Below the pieces are notes generated by a model, which searched no databases, was not told the DNA's origin, and was given only the letters and a program-made list of their open reading frames with translations. The translations under genes were made by a program, and so were the position numbers. A DNA stretch of 64,000 nt from Streptomyces sp. BV286 (GTDB lineage: Bacteria; Actinomycetota; Actinomycetes; Streptomycetales; Streptomycetaceae), in NCBI RefSeq assembly GCF_019090165.1, contig NZ_JAHRIB010000023.1:96747-160746 (forward strand), in the 5' to 3' direction. Shown here one piece after another: positions 50,265-59,458 of the stretch; the stretch's first letter is position 1; the number at the start of each line of letters is the position of its first letter.

Positions 50265-50293
50265 GGCCTACGCGCGTAGATGTTGATGGTCAC
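50265..50293 (-). promoter_or_regulatory. Nucleoside-regulon operator F and purine phosphorylase promoter
   Basis: Perfect CTACGCGCGTAG at 50268-50279. On the minus strand a GTGACC -35 (50293-50288) and TAGGCC -10 (50270-50265) fit with a 17-bp spacer, so the operator covers spacer and -10, as at site C. A TACCCT box (50255-50250), nearer the start, is an alternative -10. Confidence 0.7.
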
Positions 50294-50385
50294 GGGTTTG
50301 CGATCGTTGTCTTGTTGTTTCCGCCGAACGTCCCCGCAGGTCGTCGGCGGACGCCGGAACGGGCGCCGACAGCGCGCCGCGCGGG

Positions 50386-50823
50386 TCAGCAGGGGCGCTT
50401 GCGCAGCTCCATCACGTAGTCGTGCGGGGCTCCCGCCGATTCCGCCGCGTCCGCGATCTCGCCGAGGTAGCGGGCCGAGGGGAGCCCTCCCTCGTAACCG
50501 TTGAGGACGTACACCCACGCGGGCTCCTCGCCCTCCAGGGTGTGGATCCGTACGCGCATCCGCCGGTAGATGTCGAGGCCGACACCCTCCCAGCGGTCCA
50601 TGGACTCCTCGTCCGGGGGAGCGATGTCGTACAGGGTGACGAAGACCTGCGAGCGCGGGGCCTCGACGATCGTCACCAGCGCGCCCTCCCAGCCCATGTG
50701 CTCGCCGCCGAACGTCAGCCGCCAGCCGTTGAGCCACCCCGTGGCGCGCAGCGGCGAGTGGGGTGCGCGGCGCGTCATGAGCCGCGGGTCGAGATTGCCG
50801 GCGTACGCGGCGTAGAGCGACAT
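50386..50823 (-). CDS. Gamma-glutamylcyclotransferase-like protein
   Basis: 145 aa. Starts MSLYAAYAGNLDPRLM, the substrate-binding Y-A-x-N-L loop of GGCT/AIG2-like proteins, and continues with WRLTFGGEHMGWEGALVTIV and LNGYEGGLPSARYLGEIADA; the catalytic Glu equivalent may be within the EESMDRWEGVG segment. The fold cyclises gamma-glutamyl amines or modifies small peptides. ATG 50823; longer frame upstream is shadow. It is about 107 bp past the phosphorylase operator, and transcribed toward it. Role in this neighbourhood is unknown. Confidence 0.78.
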   Translation of the reverse strand: MSLYAAYAGNLDPRLMTRRAPHSPLRATGWLNGWRLTFGGEHMGWEGALVTIVEAPRSQVFVTLYDIAPPDEESMDRWEGVGLDIYRRMRVRIHTLEGEEPAWVYVLNGYEGGLPSARYLGEIADAAESAGAPHDYVMELRKRPC

Positions 50824-50941
50824 GGGACCGAGGGTACGGCAGCCGACGCATGTGACTCTCCCGTAACCGGAGCCCCGGTCCACGCGCCCGCGACACCCCG
50901 GGAGAGCCCCCGGGCTGAAGCACCTTGAGGCGTGCGGGACA

Positions 50942-52402
50942 ATGGAGTACGTGACTCGGATCGTGATCATTGGCGGCGGACCCGGCGGATACGAGGCGGC
51001 CCTGGTGGCAGCCCAGCTCGGCGCGGAGGTGACCGTCGTCGACTGCGACGGCCTGGGCGGGGCGTCGGTGCTCACCGACTGCGTCCCGTCGAAGACCCTG
51101 ATCGCGACGGCCGAGGTGATGACCACCTTCGACTCGTCGTACGAGGAGCTGGGGATCATCGTCGCCGACGACACCCCCCACGTCGACACGCCCGCGCGCG
51201 TCGTCGGGGTCGACCTCGGCAAGGTCAACCGCCGGGTGAAGCGCCTCGCGCTCGCCCAGTCCCACGACATCACGGCCTCCGTGACGCGTGCCGGGGCCCG
51301 GGTGCTGCGGGGCCGCGGGCGGCTCGACGGGCAGCAGGCCATGGACGGCTCGCGCAAGGTCGTCGTGCGGGCCGCCGACGGGAGCGAGGAGACGCTCGTC
51401 GCCGACGCCGTGCTCATCGCCACCGGCGGACACCCCCGCGAGCTGGCCGACGCGCAGCCGGACGGCGAGCGCATCCTGAACTGGACCCAGGTCTACGACC
51501 TGGACGAGCTGCCCGACGAGCTCATCGTGGTCGGCTCCGGTGTCACCGGCGCCGAGTTCGCCGGTGCCTACCAGGCGCTCGGCTCGCGGGTCACGCTCGT
51601 CTCCAGCCGCGACCGCGTCCTGCCGGGCGAGGACCCGGACGCGGCGGCCGTGCTGGAGGACGTGTTCCGGCGGCGCGGCATGAACGTCATGGCCCGCTCG
51701 CGCGCCGCGTCCGCCAAGCGGGTCGGCGACCGTGTCGAGGTGACGCTCGCCGACGGCCGCGTCATCACCGGCTCGCACTGCCTGATGGCCGTCGGCGCCA
51801 TCCCGAACAGCCACGGGATGGGCCTGGAGGAGGCCGGGGTCAAGGTCCGGGAGTCCGGGCACATCTGGACCGACAAGGTCTCCAGGACCACGGCCCCCGG
51901 CGTGTACGCCGCCGGTGACGTCACCGGGATCTTCGCGCTGGCCTCCGTGGCCGCCATGCAGGGCCGTATCGCGATGTACCACTTCCTCGGCGACGCGGTC
52001 GCCCCGCTCAACCTGAAGACGGTGTCGTCGAACGTCTTCACCGACCCCGAGATCGCCACCGTCGGCTACTCGCAGGCCGACGTCGACGGCGGGGTCATCG
52101 ACGCCCGGGTCGTGAAGCTGCCCCTGCTGCGCAACCCGCGCGCCAAGATGCAGGGCATCCGGGACGGCTTCGTGAAGATCTTCTGCCGCCCGGGCACCGG
52201 GATCGTCGTCGGCGGTGTGGTCGTTGCGCCGCGCGCCTCGGAACTCATCCACCCGATCTCCCTCGCGGTCGACAACAACCTGACCGTCGAACAGATCGCG
52301 AACGCCTTCACCGTGTATCCGTCGCTCTCGGGCTCCATCGCCGAGGTGGCGCGGCAGCTGCACACGAGGAAGTCCGCGGGCGAAGGCGAGGGCGAGGGCT
52401 GA
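50942..52402 (+). CDS. lpdA: LpdA-like NAD(P)H quinone reductase / dihydrolipoamide dehydrogenase homologue
   Basis: 486 aa, class I flavoprotein disulfide-reductase fold: FAD motif IVIIGGGPGGYEAALVAAQLG, NAD(P) motif LIVVGSGVTGAEFAGAYQAL, FAD C-motif GVYAAGDVTG and a dimerisation domain. The redox-active CxxxxC (normally GGTCLNxGC) reads GGASVLTDC: the first Cys is absent, and the C-terminal His-Glu dyad is not conserved (HPISLAVDNNLT). Like M. tuberculosis LpdA (Rv3303c), it likely reduces quinones rather than lipoamide. ATG 50942; GTG 50951 is an alternative with better Shine-Dalgarno. Followed by a DeoR gene. Confidence 0.85.
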   Translation: MEYVTRIVIIGGGPGGYEAALVAAQLGAEVTVVDCDGLGGASVLTDCVPSKTLIATAEVMTTFDSSYEELGIIVADDTPHVDTPARVVGVDLGKVNRRVKRLALAQSHDITASVTRAGARVLRGRGRLDGQQAMDGSRKVVVRAADGSEETLVADAVLIATGGHPRELADAQPDGERILNWTQVYDLDELPDELIVVGSGVTGAEFAGAYQALGSRVTLVSSRDRVLPGEDPDAAAVLEDVFRRRGMNVMARSRAASAKRVGDRVEVTLADGRVITGSHCLMAVGAIPNSHGMGLEEAGVKVRESGHIWTDKVSRTTAPGVYAAGDVTGIFALASVAAMQGRIAMYHFLGDAVAPLNLKTVSSNVFTDPEIATVGYSQADVDGGVIDARVVKLPLLRNPRAKMQGIRDGFVKIFCRPGTGIVVGGVVVAPRASELIHPISLAVDNNLTVEQIANAFTVYPSLSGSIAEVARQLHTRKSAGEGEGEG

Positions 52403-52478
52403 GGCGAAGGCGGTTCCCCGCTGGTCACGGGGAGTCGCCGGCCGCCGGTCACGGGGAGTTGCCGACCATTCGCGCGGC

Positions 52479-52501
52479 ATACGCGTCGTGATTAGGCGTA
52501 T
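52479..52501. promoter_or_regulatory. Inverted repeat before deoR-type gene
   Basis: ATACGC (52479-52484) and GCGTAT (52496-52501) form an inverted repeat with an 11-bp spacer in the 187-bp gap before the DeoR gene. Candidate autoregulatory site; weak evidence. It is not the nucleoside-regulon palindrome. Confidence 0.35.
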
Positions 52502-52589
52502 ACCACTTCCCGCCCTGCCATGCGAACAACTTCTGTTATTCGGCGCAAACTGCTGAAAGCAGACGGTCGTTGGGGTTACTGTCAGTTTC

Positions 52590-53552
52590 GTGTTCGCTGC
52601 AGAACGTCGCCAATTGATCCTCGAAATGGTGCGAGCAAATGGAGCCGTGTCGCTCCGTGAGCTCGCCCGCGTCGTCCAGACCTCCGAAGTGACCGTACGG
52701 CGGGACGTGCGCGCACTGGAGGCAGAAGGACTCCTCGACCGCCGACACGGCGGTGCGGTATTGCCGGGCGGGTTCACGCGGGAGTCCGGCTTTCCGCAGA
52801 AATCTCATCTCGCGACCGCCGAGAAGACGGCCATCGCCGATCTCGCCGCAAGTCTCGTCGAAGAGGGCGAGGCCATTGTGGTGGGGGCGGGAACCACCAC
52901 CCAGGAGCTGGCCCGCCGGCTCGCGCGTGTCCCCGGACTGACCGTCGTCACCAACTCCCTGCTGGTGGCCCAGGCGTTGGCCCATGCCAACCGCGTGGAG
53001 GTCGTGATGACCGGCGGCACCCTGCGCGGTTCCAACTACGCCCTGGTCGGCAGCGGGGCCGAGCAGTCCCTCCAGGGGCTGCGGGTCTCCCGGGCCTTCC
53101 TGTCGGGGAGCGGACTGACCGCCGAGCGCGGCCTGTCCACCTCCAACATGCTGTCGGCGTCCGTCGACCGCGCACTCGTCCAGGCGGCCGCCGAGGTCGT
53201 GGTCCTCGCCGACCACACCAAGCTCGGCACCGACACGATGTTCCAGACCGTGCCGACCGACGTGATCACCCGGCTGGTCACCGACGAGCCGCCCGCCCAC
53301 GACGACCGCGCGGCCACCGAACTGCAGGCCCTGGCCGATCAGGGCGTACAGATCGCGGTGGCCGGAGCCGGCGGTTCGGGCGGCGATACGGTCCCGGCGG
53401 GGCGCCAGCCGCCACGCCGGGACGTGCCGCTGCCGGGCCCCCGACGCGGCCAGGCACCCGGCGGAGGGCCGCAGTTGCGCAGTGCCGCGGCGGTTCTGGG
53501 GGATCAGCCCCAGAGCGAGCGGGCACGGGTCGCCGACCTGCGCCGACGCTGA
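52590..53552 (+). CDS. DeoR-family transcriptional regulator
   Basis: 320 aa. N-terminal DeoR HTH (LRELARVVQTSEVTVRRDVR, then LLDRRHGGAVLPG) and sugar-phosphate-sensing DeoRC domain (GAGTTTQELARRLARVPGLT, TGGTLRGSNYALVG, VVLADHTKLGTDT). The last 60 residues (Pro/Gly/Arg-rich) are unusual and probably disordered. GTG 52590 lies 7 bp after a TACTGT box, suggesting a leaderless transcript. Deoxyribonucleoside operons are often DeoR-controlled, so it is the first candidate in this window for the nucleoside-regulon repressor, but its own promoter has no palindrome and DeoR operators usually differ. Confidence 0.85.
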   Translation: MFAAERRQLILEMVRANGAVSLRELARVVQTSEVTVRRDVRALEAEGLLDRRHGGAVLPGGFTRESGFPQKSHLATAEKTAIADLAASLVEEGEAIVVGAGTTTQELARRLARVPGLTVVTNSLLVAQALAHANRVEVVMTGGTLRGSNYALVGSGAEQSLQGLRVSRAFLSGSGLTAERGLSTSNMLSASVDRALVQAAAEVVVLADHTKLGTDTMFQTVPTDVITRLVTDEPPAHDDRAATELQALADQGVQIAVAGAGGSGGDTVPAGRQPPRRDVPLPGPRRGQAPGGGPQLRSAAAVLGDQPQSERARVADLRRR

Positions 53553-53638
53553 CAGAGCGGCGCCGCTGCCGACGGACGGCGGTCCAGTCCGTACGTCGGA
53601 AGGCGCCACGGCGGTTCGTAGGTGCGCCGTGCGGGGCG

Positions 53639-54211
53639 TCAGGCCTTGAGGCCCCGCAGCGTCAGTGTCAGCAGGCGGTCGGCCAAATCCGGGTCGTCCG
53701 GGGTCTCTTCGGCGGCCAGCGCGATCGCGTTGGTCAGCTGGAGCAGATCGCCGATGGACACACCGGGGCGTACCGCGCCTGCGCGCTGGGCGCGCGCGAG
53801 GAGGGCACTGCCCGCCTCACGCATCGGGCCGCTGCACCGCGCGAGCGCCGAGGCGTCGTCGTGCGAGGCCGACATGAGCGCGCGCGACAGCCCGCGATAC
53901 TCACCCGCATGAGTGATGACGGCGCGCAGCCACGTCACGAGCGCCGTGCATGGTTGCGGGTCGTCGAGCAGTTCGCGTGAGCGGTCCAGCAGATCGCTCA
54001 CCGCGTCCGCGAAGACCGCGCTCAGCAGTGCGTGCCGGTTCGGGAAGTGGCGGTACAGCGTGCCGATGCCCACGCCCGCGCGTTTTGCCACGTCCTCCAG
54101 GGAGGCGTCGGCGCCGTGTTCGGCGAACGTGGTCCGCGCCTCGGCCACCAGCCGCTCGTGGTTGCGCCGGGCGTCGGCGCGCATGCGTGTGCCTGCCGGC
54201 GGGGTGGCCAT
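53639..54211 (-). CDS. TetR-family regulator
   Basis: 190 aa. HTH ASLEDVAKRAGVGIGTLYRHFPNRHALLSAVFADAV (landmark segments: DVAKRAGVGIGTLYRHF and HALLSAVF) and a C-terminal SBP-type domain (LVTWLRAVITHAGEYRGLSRA). It resembles TetR regulators with a C-terminal domain of the TetR_C_33 kind. ATG 54211; the frame to 54352 runs into a dispersed repeat and is unlikely. Neither neighbour is divergent (DeoR and accA2 point away or toward it), so its target is not obvious. Confidence 0.85.
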   Translation of the reverse strand: MATPPAGTRMRADARRNHERLVAEARTTFAEHGADASLEDVAKRAGVGIGTLYRHFPNRHALLSAVFADAVSDLLDRSRELLDDPQPCTALVTWLRAVITHAGEYRGLSRALMSASHDDASALARCSGPMREAGSALLARAQRAGAVRPGVSIGDLLQLTNAIALAAEETPDDPDLADRLLTLTLRGLKA

Positions 54212-54322
54212 GTGTTCGAGGTGTCCTCTCCTGTGTCCGTCGGGCGGGGTCGTAGTGGGCGGAAGCCCGATTCGTCTGCCCGACGACAGCCGTCCGGGCG
54301 CTGCGGGCCGGAGGTGGCTGGT

Positions 54323-54343
54323 CGCGCAGTTCCCCGCGCCCCT
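54323..54343. repeat. Dispersed Streptomyces intergenic repeat, copy 3
   Basis: CGCGCAGTTCCCCGCGCCCC with flanking GTGGCTGGT before and TTCGGGA after, as at 12271-12291; reverse complement at 31050-31070. It lies between the TetR gene and the accA2 terminator. Confidence 0.75.
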
Positions 54344-54374
54344 TCGGGACACGGCACCCTTCCGGGTGCGTTAA

Positions 54375-54423
54375 CCCGAAGCGCCCGACGGACAGGTTGG
54401 TCCTGTTCGTCGGGCGCTTCGGG
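54375..54423. terminator. Strong terminator of accA2
   Basis: Stem of about 22 bp (CCCGAAGCGCCCGAC... with ...GTCGGGCGCTTCGGG) with one interruption and a 5-nt TTGGT loop, 13 bp after the accA2 stop in the minus direction. Confidence 0.85.
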
Positions 54424-54435
54424 ATGCGGTGTGCG

Positions 54436-56208
<1,773 letters not shown>

Positions 56209-56576
56209 GTTGGCTCCCTCTCCTTGAAACAAGCCGAGTTTAGGGACAGCCGACACGTCGTTTCGACCCGTCCCCGATGGTGAGCTTGCCCACACGGAGC
56301 GTGATACAAGGCCTGCTCTCCCGCGAAATCCCTTGTCGCACCTCGGTACGCAGGGGGCTTCCCAAGAACCCTAGTCCTCCGATGTGGTCAAGGTCTCTGT
56401 GAGAGGGTGCCGCGCGCCACTCCGTTTCTTTGTGGAGTCCCTACGAATGGCCCAACGATTCTTTGCCCTCCGCAGATCCCTTGTCCCCAGGTTTACCCGT
56501 TAGTAGCGTGCACGCTGTCTCGAACTCCAGGTAACAAGGCCCTGCTCGGGCAGTACTCGAAAGTGGGTGGGGGCCG
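56209..56576. other. Intergenic region (368 bp) between accA2 and a membrane-protein gene
   Basis: Divergent promoters lie here. For the plus strand, see 56481-56509. For accA2 I see a TTGACC (about 56393-56388, minus strand) and a TAGGGT (about 56375-56370), but the spacer is 12 bp, too short, so I leave it open. No gene is supported. Confidence 0.5.
56481..56509 (+). promoter_or_regulatory. Sigma-70-like promoter of the four-helix membrane protein
   Basis: TTGTCC (56481-56486), 17-bp spacer, TAGCGT (56504-56509). It matches the main vegetative consensus better than most sites in the window. The transcript would start about 60 bp before GTG 56577. Confidence 0.5.
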
Positions 56577-57068
56577 GTGGTCCGCAGACCGGTGGCGTGG
56601 GTGACCGCGATCGTGCTCTTCGTGGAGGCGGTCGGCATCGGGCTGGTCAACTGGTTCATGGGGGTCGTCGTCGACCGGCAGGACATGTCGCTGGCGGGGC
56701 TCGACCCGGACGTGATGTCCACGTCCTCGAAGGTCGCCGGCCTGCTCTTCGGCCTCTACTTCGCGCTCTGCGGCTTCACCGCGCTGCGCGTCGGCCTGCG
56801 CGACCGCGCTCCCGCCGGCCTCGGCCGCATCCTGCTGATCAGCGCGGCGGTGGTGCACGCCCTGCTCGGGGCGTTCACGGTCGGCCTGGTGGGCTGGGGC
56901 GCGTTCGCCTTCATGATGGTGGTGCTCGGACTGATCGTGCTCATCTTCATGACGTACGACCGCCGTGAGGCCGCGGTGGCCGACGCGAAGCCGGACGGCG
57001 GCCCTGCGGACGGGGACGGCGGCGGGGCGCCCGTCGTGCCCTCGCCCGCGGCGCCCTCGGCCACCTGA
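56577..57068 (+). CDS. Four-helix membrane protein of unknown function
   Basis: 163 aa with four helices: VAWVTAIVLFVEAVGIGLVN, VAGLLFGLYFALCGFTALRV, LLISAAVVHALLGAFTVGLV and FMMVVLGLIVLIFM. A charged Gly/Asp/Pro tail of about 35 residues is cytoplasmic. I know it only as a conserved actinobacterial membrane protein near acyl-CoA carboxylase genes. GTG 56577 follows a G-rich segment. Its stop is 13 bp from the stop of the convergent maf gene. Confidence 0.7.
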   Translation: MVRRPVAWVTAIVLFVEAVGIGLVNWFMGVVVDRQDMSLAGLDPDVMSTSSKVAGLLFGLYFALCGFTALRVGLRDRAPAGLGRILLISAAVVHALLGAFTVGLVGWGAFAFMMVVLGLIVLIFMTYDRREAAVADAKPDGGPADGDGGGAPVVPSPAAPSAT

Positions 57069-57081
57069 CCGCCCCCACGCG

Positions 57082-57702
57082 TCACTTCTCGCGCGGCGTC
57101 CACAACTGTGTGATGCCGAGGCCCAGTTCGGCCAGCAGGCGGCGTACCAGCGGCAACGAGAGCCCGATGACGTTGCCGTGGTCGCCGTCGATGCCGTCGA
57201 CGAACGGGGCCGAGCGGCCGTCGAGCGTGAACGCCCCGGCGACGTGCAGCGGCTCGCCCGAGGCGACGTACGCGGCGATCTCGGCGTCGGTCGGCTCGCC
57301 GAAGCGGACGACGGTGGACGCGACCCCCGACGTGTGACGCCCGGCCGCCGTGTCCCACACGCAGTGGCCGGTCTGCAGGATGCCCGCCCGGCCGCGCATC
57401 GTCTTCCAGCGCGCGGTCGCCTCCTCGGCGTCGGCCGGCTTGCCGTACGCCACGCCGTCCAGTTCGAGCACCGAGTCGCAGCCGATCACCAGCGCCCCGG
57501 CGGCCTCGGGCCGGGCCGCCACCACGGACGCCTTCGCCTCGGCGAGGGCGAGAGCCAGCTCGGCGGGGGTCGGGGCGGTCACGGCGTCCTCGTCGAAGCC
57601 GCTGACGATGACCTCGGGGGCGAGGCCGGCCTGCCGCAGCAGCGCGAGGCGGGCGGGGGACTGGGAGGCGAGGACGAGCCGGCGGCGTGGCTGATCAGTC
57701 AT
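57082..57702 (-). CDS. maf: Maf-like nucleoside-triphosphate pyrophosphatase
   Basis: 206 aa: [19 protein letters not shown] (S-x-x-P-x-R motif at the N-terminus), [14 protein letters not shown] (catalytic CDS), [10 protein letters not shown], and [15 protein letters not shown] with [12 protein letters not shown] at the end. Maf enzymes hydrolyse noncanonical or modified nucleotides (dTTP/UTP/CTP types) and limit their entry in DNA or RNA, and affect septum formation in some bacteria. ATG 57702. Convergent with the membrane protein and 95 bp before mmpB on the same strand. Full length. Confidence 0.92.
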   Translation of the reverse strand: MTDQPRRRLVLASQSPARLALLRQAGLAPEVIVSGFDEDAVTAPTPAELALALAEAKASVVAARPEAAGALVIGCDSVLELDGVAYGKPADAEEATARWKTMRGRAGILQTGHCVWDTAAGRHTSGVASTVVRFGEPTDAEIAAYVASGEPLHVAGAFTLDGRSAPFVDGIDGDHGNVIGLSLPLVRRLLAELGLGITQLWTPREK

Positions 57703-57797
57703 GCGGTCAGCGTATCGGCGGGGCCGGGACGGCTCGCATCAGCCCGAAGTCACGGCGACCCGACGTCACGGTGGCCCGACCTCACATCGGGCCGGGC

Positions 57798-57926
57798 TCA
57801 CATCAGGCCGAGGATGATCATCGCGAACACCACGGTCACTGCGATGAGGACGCCGAGCCGCCGCAACATGTCCTGCATGTCGCGCAGCTCCTTCGGCGGC
57901 TCGTTCTCCGGGTCGGACCACAGCAT
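57798..57926 (-). CDS. mmpB: MmpB, morphogenic membrane protein
   Basis: 42 aa, too short for most gene callers. It begins MLWSDPENEPPKELRDMQDM and ends in one hydrophobic helix (LGVLIAVTVVFAMIILGLM). I recognise this as MmpB, a Streptomyces small membrane protein linked to development; the name is from memory of the family, and I see only the sequence. ATG 57926 has a GGAG just upstream (spacing short). It lies before maf on the same strand (95-bp gap), next to the acyl-CoA carboxylase genes, as in other Streptomyces. Confidence 0.8.
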   Translation of the reverse strand: MLWSDPENEPPKELRDMQDMLRRLGVLIAVTVVFAMIILGLM

Positions 57927-58077
57927 GTCTCCGATCGTGACTCCGGTGGGCCCCGGGAGGCCTGAGTACGCGTACTCATCTTGACCTAAAGGGTCCGTGG
58001 TTCCGTTAGGTGTCGATCCTTGCTACCGTTCCCTCCATCATTAAAGGAACCCTGGTCCCATTAGAGAGGGAAGTGCC

Positions 58078-59229
58078 GTGTTCACCACCGCTTGGACCGC
58101 CTCTCCGCAGCTGCCCAGTACCGGCTTCACCCCCAACTGGTCGCAGGAGGGCTTCTGGCGGCACTCCCTGCGCCAGGTCGTCCGCCTCGGCGCGGGTGGC
58201 GACCGCGTCCGCATCCGCCTCTCGAACGCGTACGGGACCTCACCGCTCCGGGTCGCGGGCGCGACGGTCGCCCGCACGGCCCGCGGAGCCGCCGTGCGAC
58301 CGGACTCGGTGCGGCGGATCACCTTCGCCGGATCCCCGTCCGCCGAGGTCCCGGCGCGCGGGACGCTCACCACGGACGCGGCCGAACTCGCCCTGGAAGC
58401 GGGCGAATCAGTGACCGTCACCCTCCACCTGGACGCCGTCACCGGGCCCGCGACCTTCCACGCGCAGGCCTTCACGACCAGTTACCGGGGCGCGGGGGAC
58501 CTCCTGGCGGACACCGGGGGCGAGGGCTTCGGCGAGGCCACCGAGTCCTGGTACTTCCTGTCGGGCGTGGACGTCTCGGCGGGGCGCACGGACGGGGTGG
58601 TGCTCCTCGGTGACTCGATCACCGACGGGTTCGGGTCCACACCGGGCGCGGACCGCCGCTGGTCGGACGCCCTCGCCGAGCGCACCGGGCGGCCCGTCCT
58701 CAACGCCGGCATCGGCGGGAACCTGCTCCTCAACGACTCGGCCTGGTACGGGGAGAAGGGGATTCACCGCCTGGAGAGGGACGTGTTCGCCCATGCGGGC
58801 GTCGACACGCTGGTCGTGCTGCTCGGGCTCAACGACATCGGCTTCAGCGAGACGGACGAACAGCCCACCTACCGGCCCGCGCCGCGCGTCGAGGTGGGCG
58901 AACTCATCGCCGGGCACCGGGAGTTGATACGACAGGCGCGGGCTCGGGGGGTGCGGGCCGTGGGCGCGACCCTGCTGCCCTTCGGCGGGTCCGACCACTG
59001 GGGGGAGCGGGCCGCGAAGGTGAGCCACGAGCTCAACGAGTGGATCCGCCGCTCGGGGGAGTACGACGACGTGGCCGACCTCCACCGTGCGCTGGCCGGC
59101 CCCGACGGCTCGGACGCGCTGTGCGGCGCGTACGACTTCGGCGACCACCTGCACCCGAACGACGCCGGGTACGCGGTGATGGCCGAAGTCGTCGCCGCGG
59201 TTCTCCGACCGCGGGCCGCGTGCTCCTAG
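58078..59229 (+). CDS. SGNH/GDSL-family hydrolase
   Basis: 383 aa. An N-terminal beta-rich carbohydrate-esterase-like half (about 1-150: QVVRLGAGGDRVRIRLSNAY) precedes an SGNH hydrolase: block I VVLLGDSITDGFG (catalytic Ser), LNAGIGGNLLL, LLGLNDIGFSETDE and DHLHPNDAGY (catalytic Asp and His). It starts TAWTASPQLP, with no signal peptide. It is probably an esterase or lipase acting on small acyl groups of sugars. GTG 58078 has GAGAGGGAAG upstream. The stop overlaps the convergent pccE stop by 4 bp. Confidence 0.87.
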   Translation: MFTTAWTASPQLPSTGFTPNWSQEGFWRHSLRQVVRLGAGGDRVRIRLSNAYGTSPLRVAGATVARTARGAAVRPDSVRRITFAGSPSAEVPARGTLTTDAAELALEAGESVTVTLHLDAVTGPATFHAQAFTTSYRGAGDLLADTGGEGFGEATESWYFLSGVDVSAGRTDGVVLLGDSITDGFGSTPGADRRWSDALAERTGRPVLNAGIGGNLLLNDSAWYGEKGIHRLERDVFAHAGVDTLVVLLGLNDIGFSETDEQPTYRPAPRVEVGELIAGHRELIRQARARGVRAVGATLLPFGGSDHWGERAAKVSHELNEWIRRSGEYDDVADLHRALAGPDGSDALCGAYDFGDHLHPNDAGYAVMAEVVAAVLRPRAACS

Positions 59230-59432
59230 CGGGGCCAGTAGGTGTGGGCCCACGTCCTCGGACCCGGTGCCGGCAGGCGGCTCTGGGCCAGCCGGGACGG
59301 GTCGGACCACGCGTCCCTTTCCTGGTCAGCGCCGGCCGGGGCCGTAGCCGCCGCCGCGGCACGGGCCCGGACCACCGCCAGCGCGGCCGCCAGCTCCTCC
59401 GGAGTCGGGTTGCCCCGTATGACCTTGATCAT
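59226..59432 (-). CDS. pccE: Acyl-CoA carboxylase epsilon subunit
   Basis: 68 aa. Small acyl-CoA carboxylase epsilon subunit: IKVIRGNPTPEELAAALAVV at the start is the family pattern, then Ala-rich and Trp/Pro tail (AWSDPSRLAQ, WAHTYWPR). It binds the beta subunit and raises carboxylase activity in Streptomyces. ATG 59432 lies 27 bp after the pccB stop on the same strand, forming the pccB-pccE operon. Its stop overlaps the hydrolase stop tail to tail. Confidence 0.9.
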   Translation of the reverse strand: MIKVIRGNPTPEELAAALAVVRARAAAAATAPAGADQERDAWSDPSRLAQSRLPAPGPRTWAHTYWPR

Positions 59433-59458
59433 GACCGCTCCCGCTCTCGACAGGCGTT

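Noticed and set aside
52590..53552. DeoR protein as the certain regulator of the CTACGCGCGTAG regulon
   Set aside because: Its own promoter lacks the palindrome and the operator shape is atypical for DeoR; kept only as a candidate.
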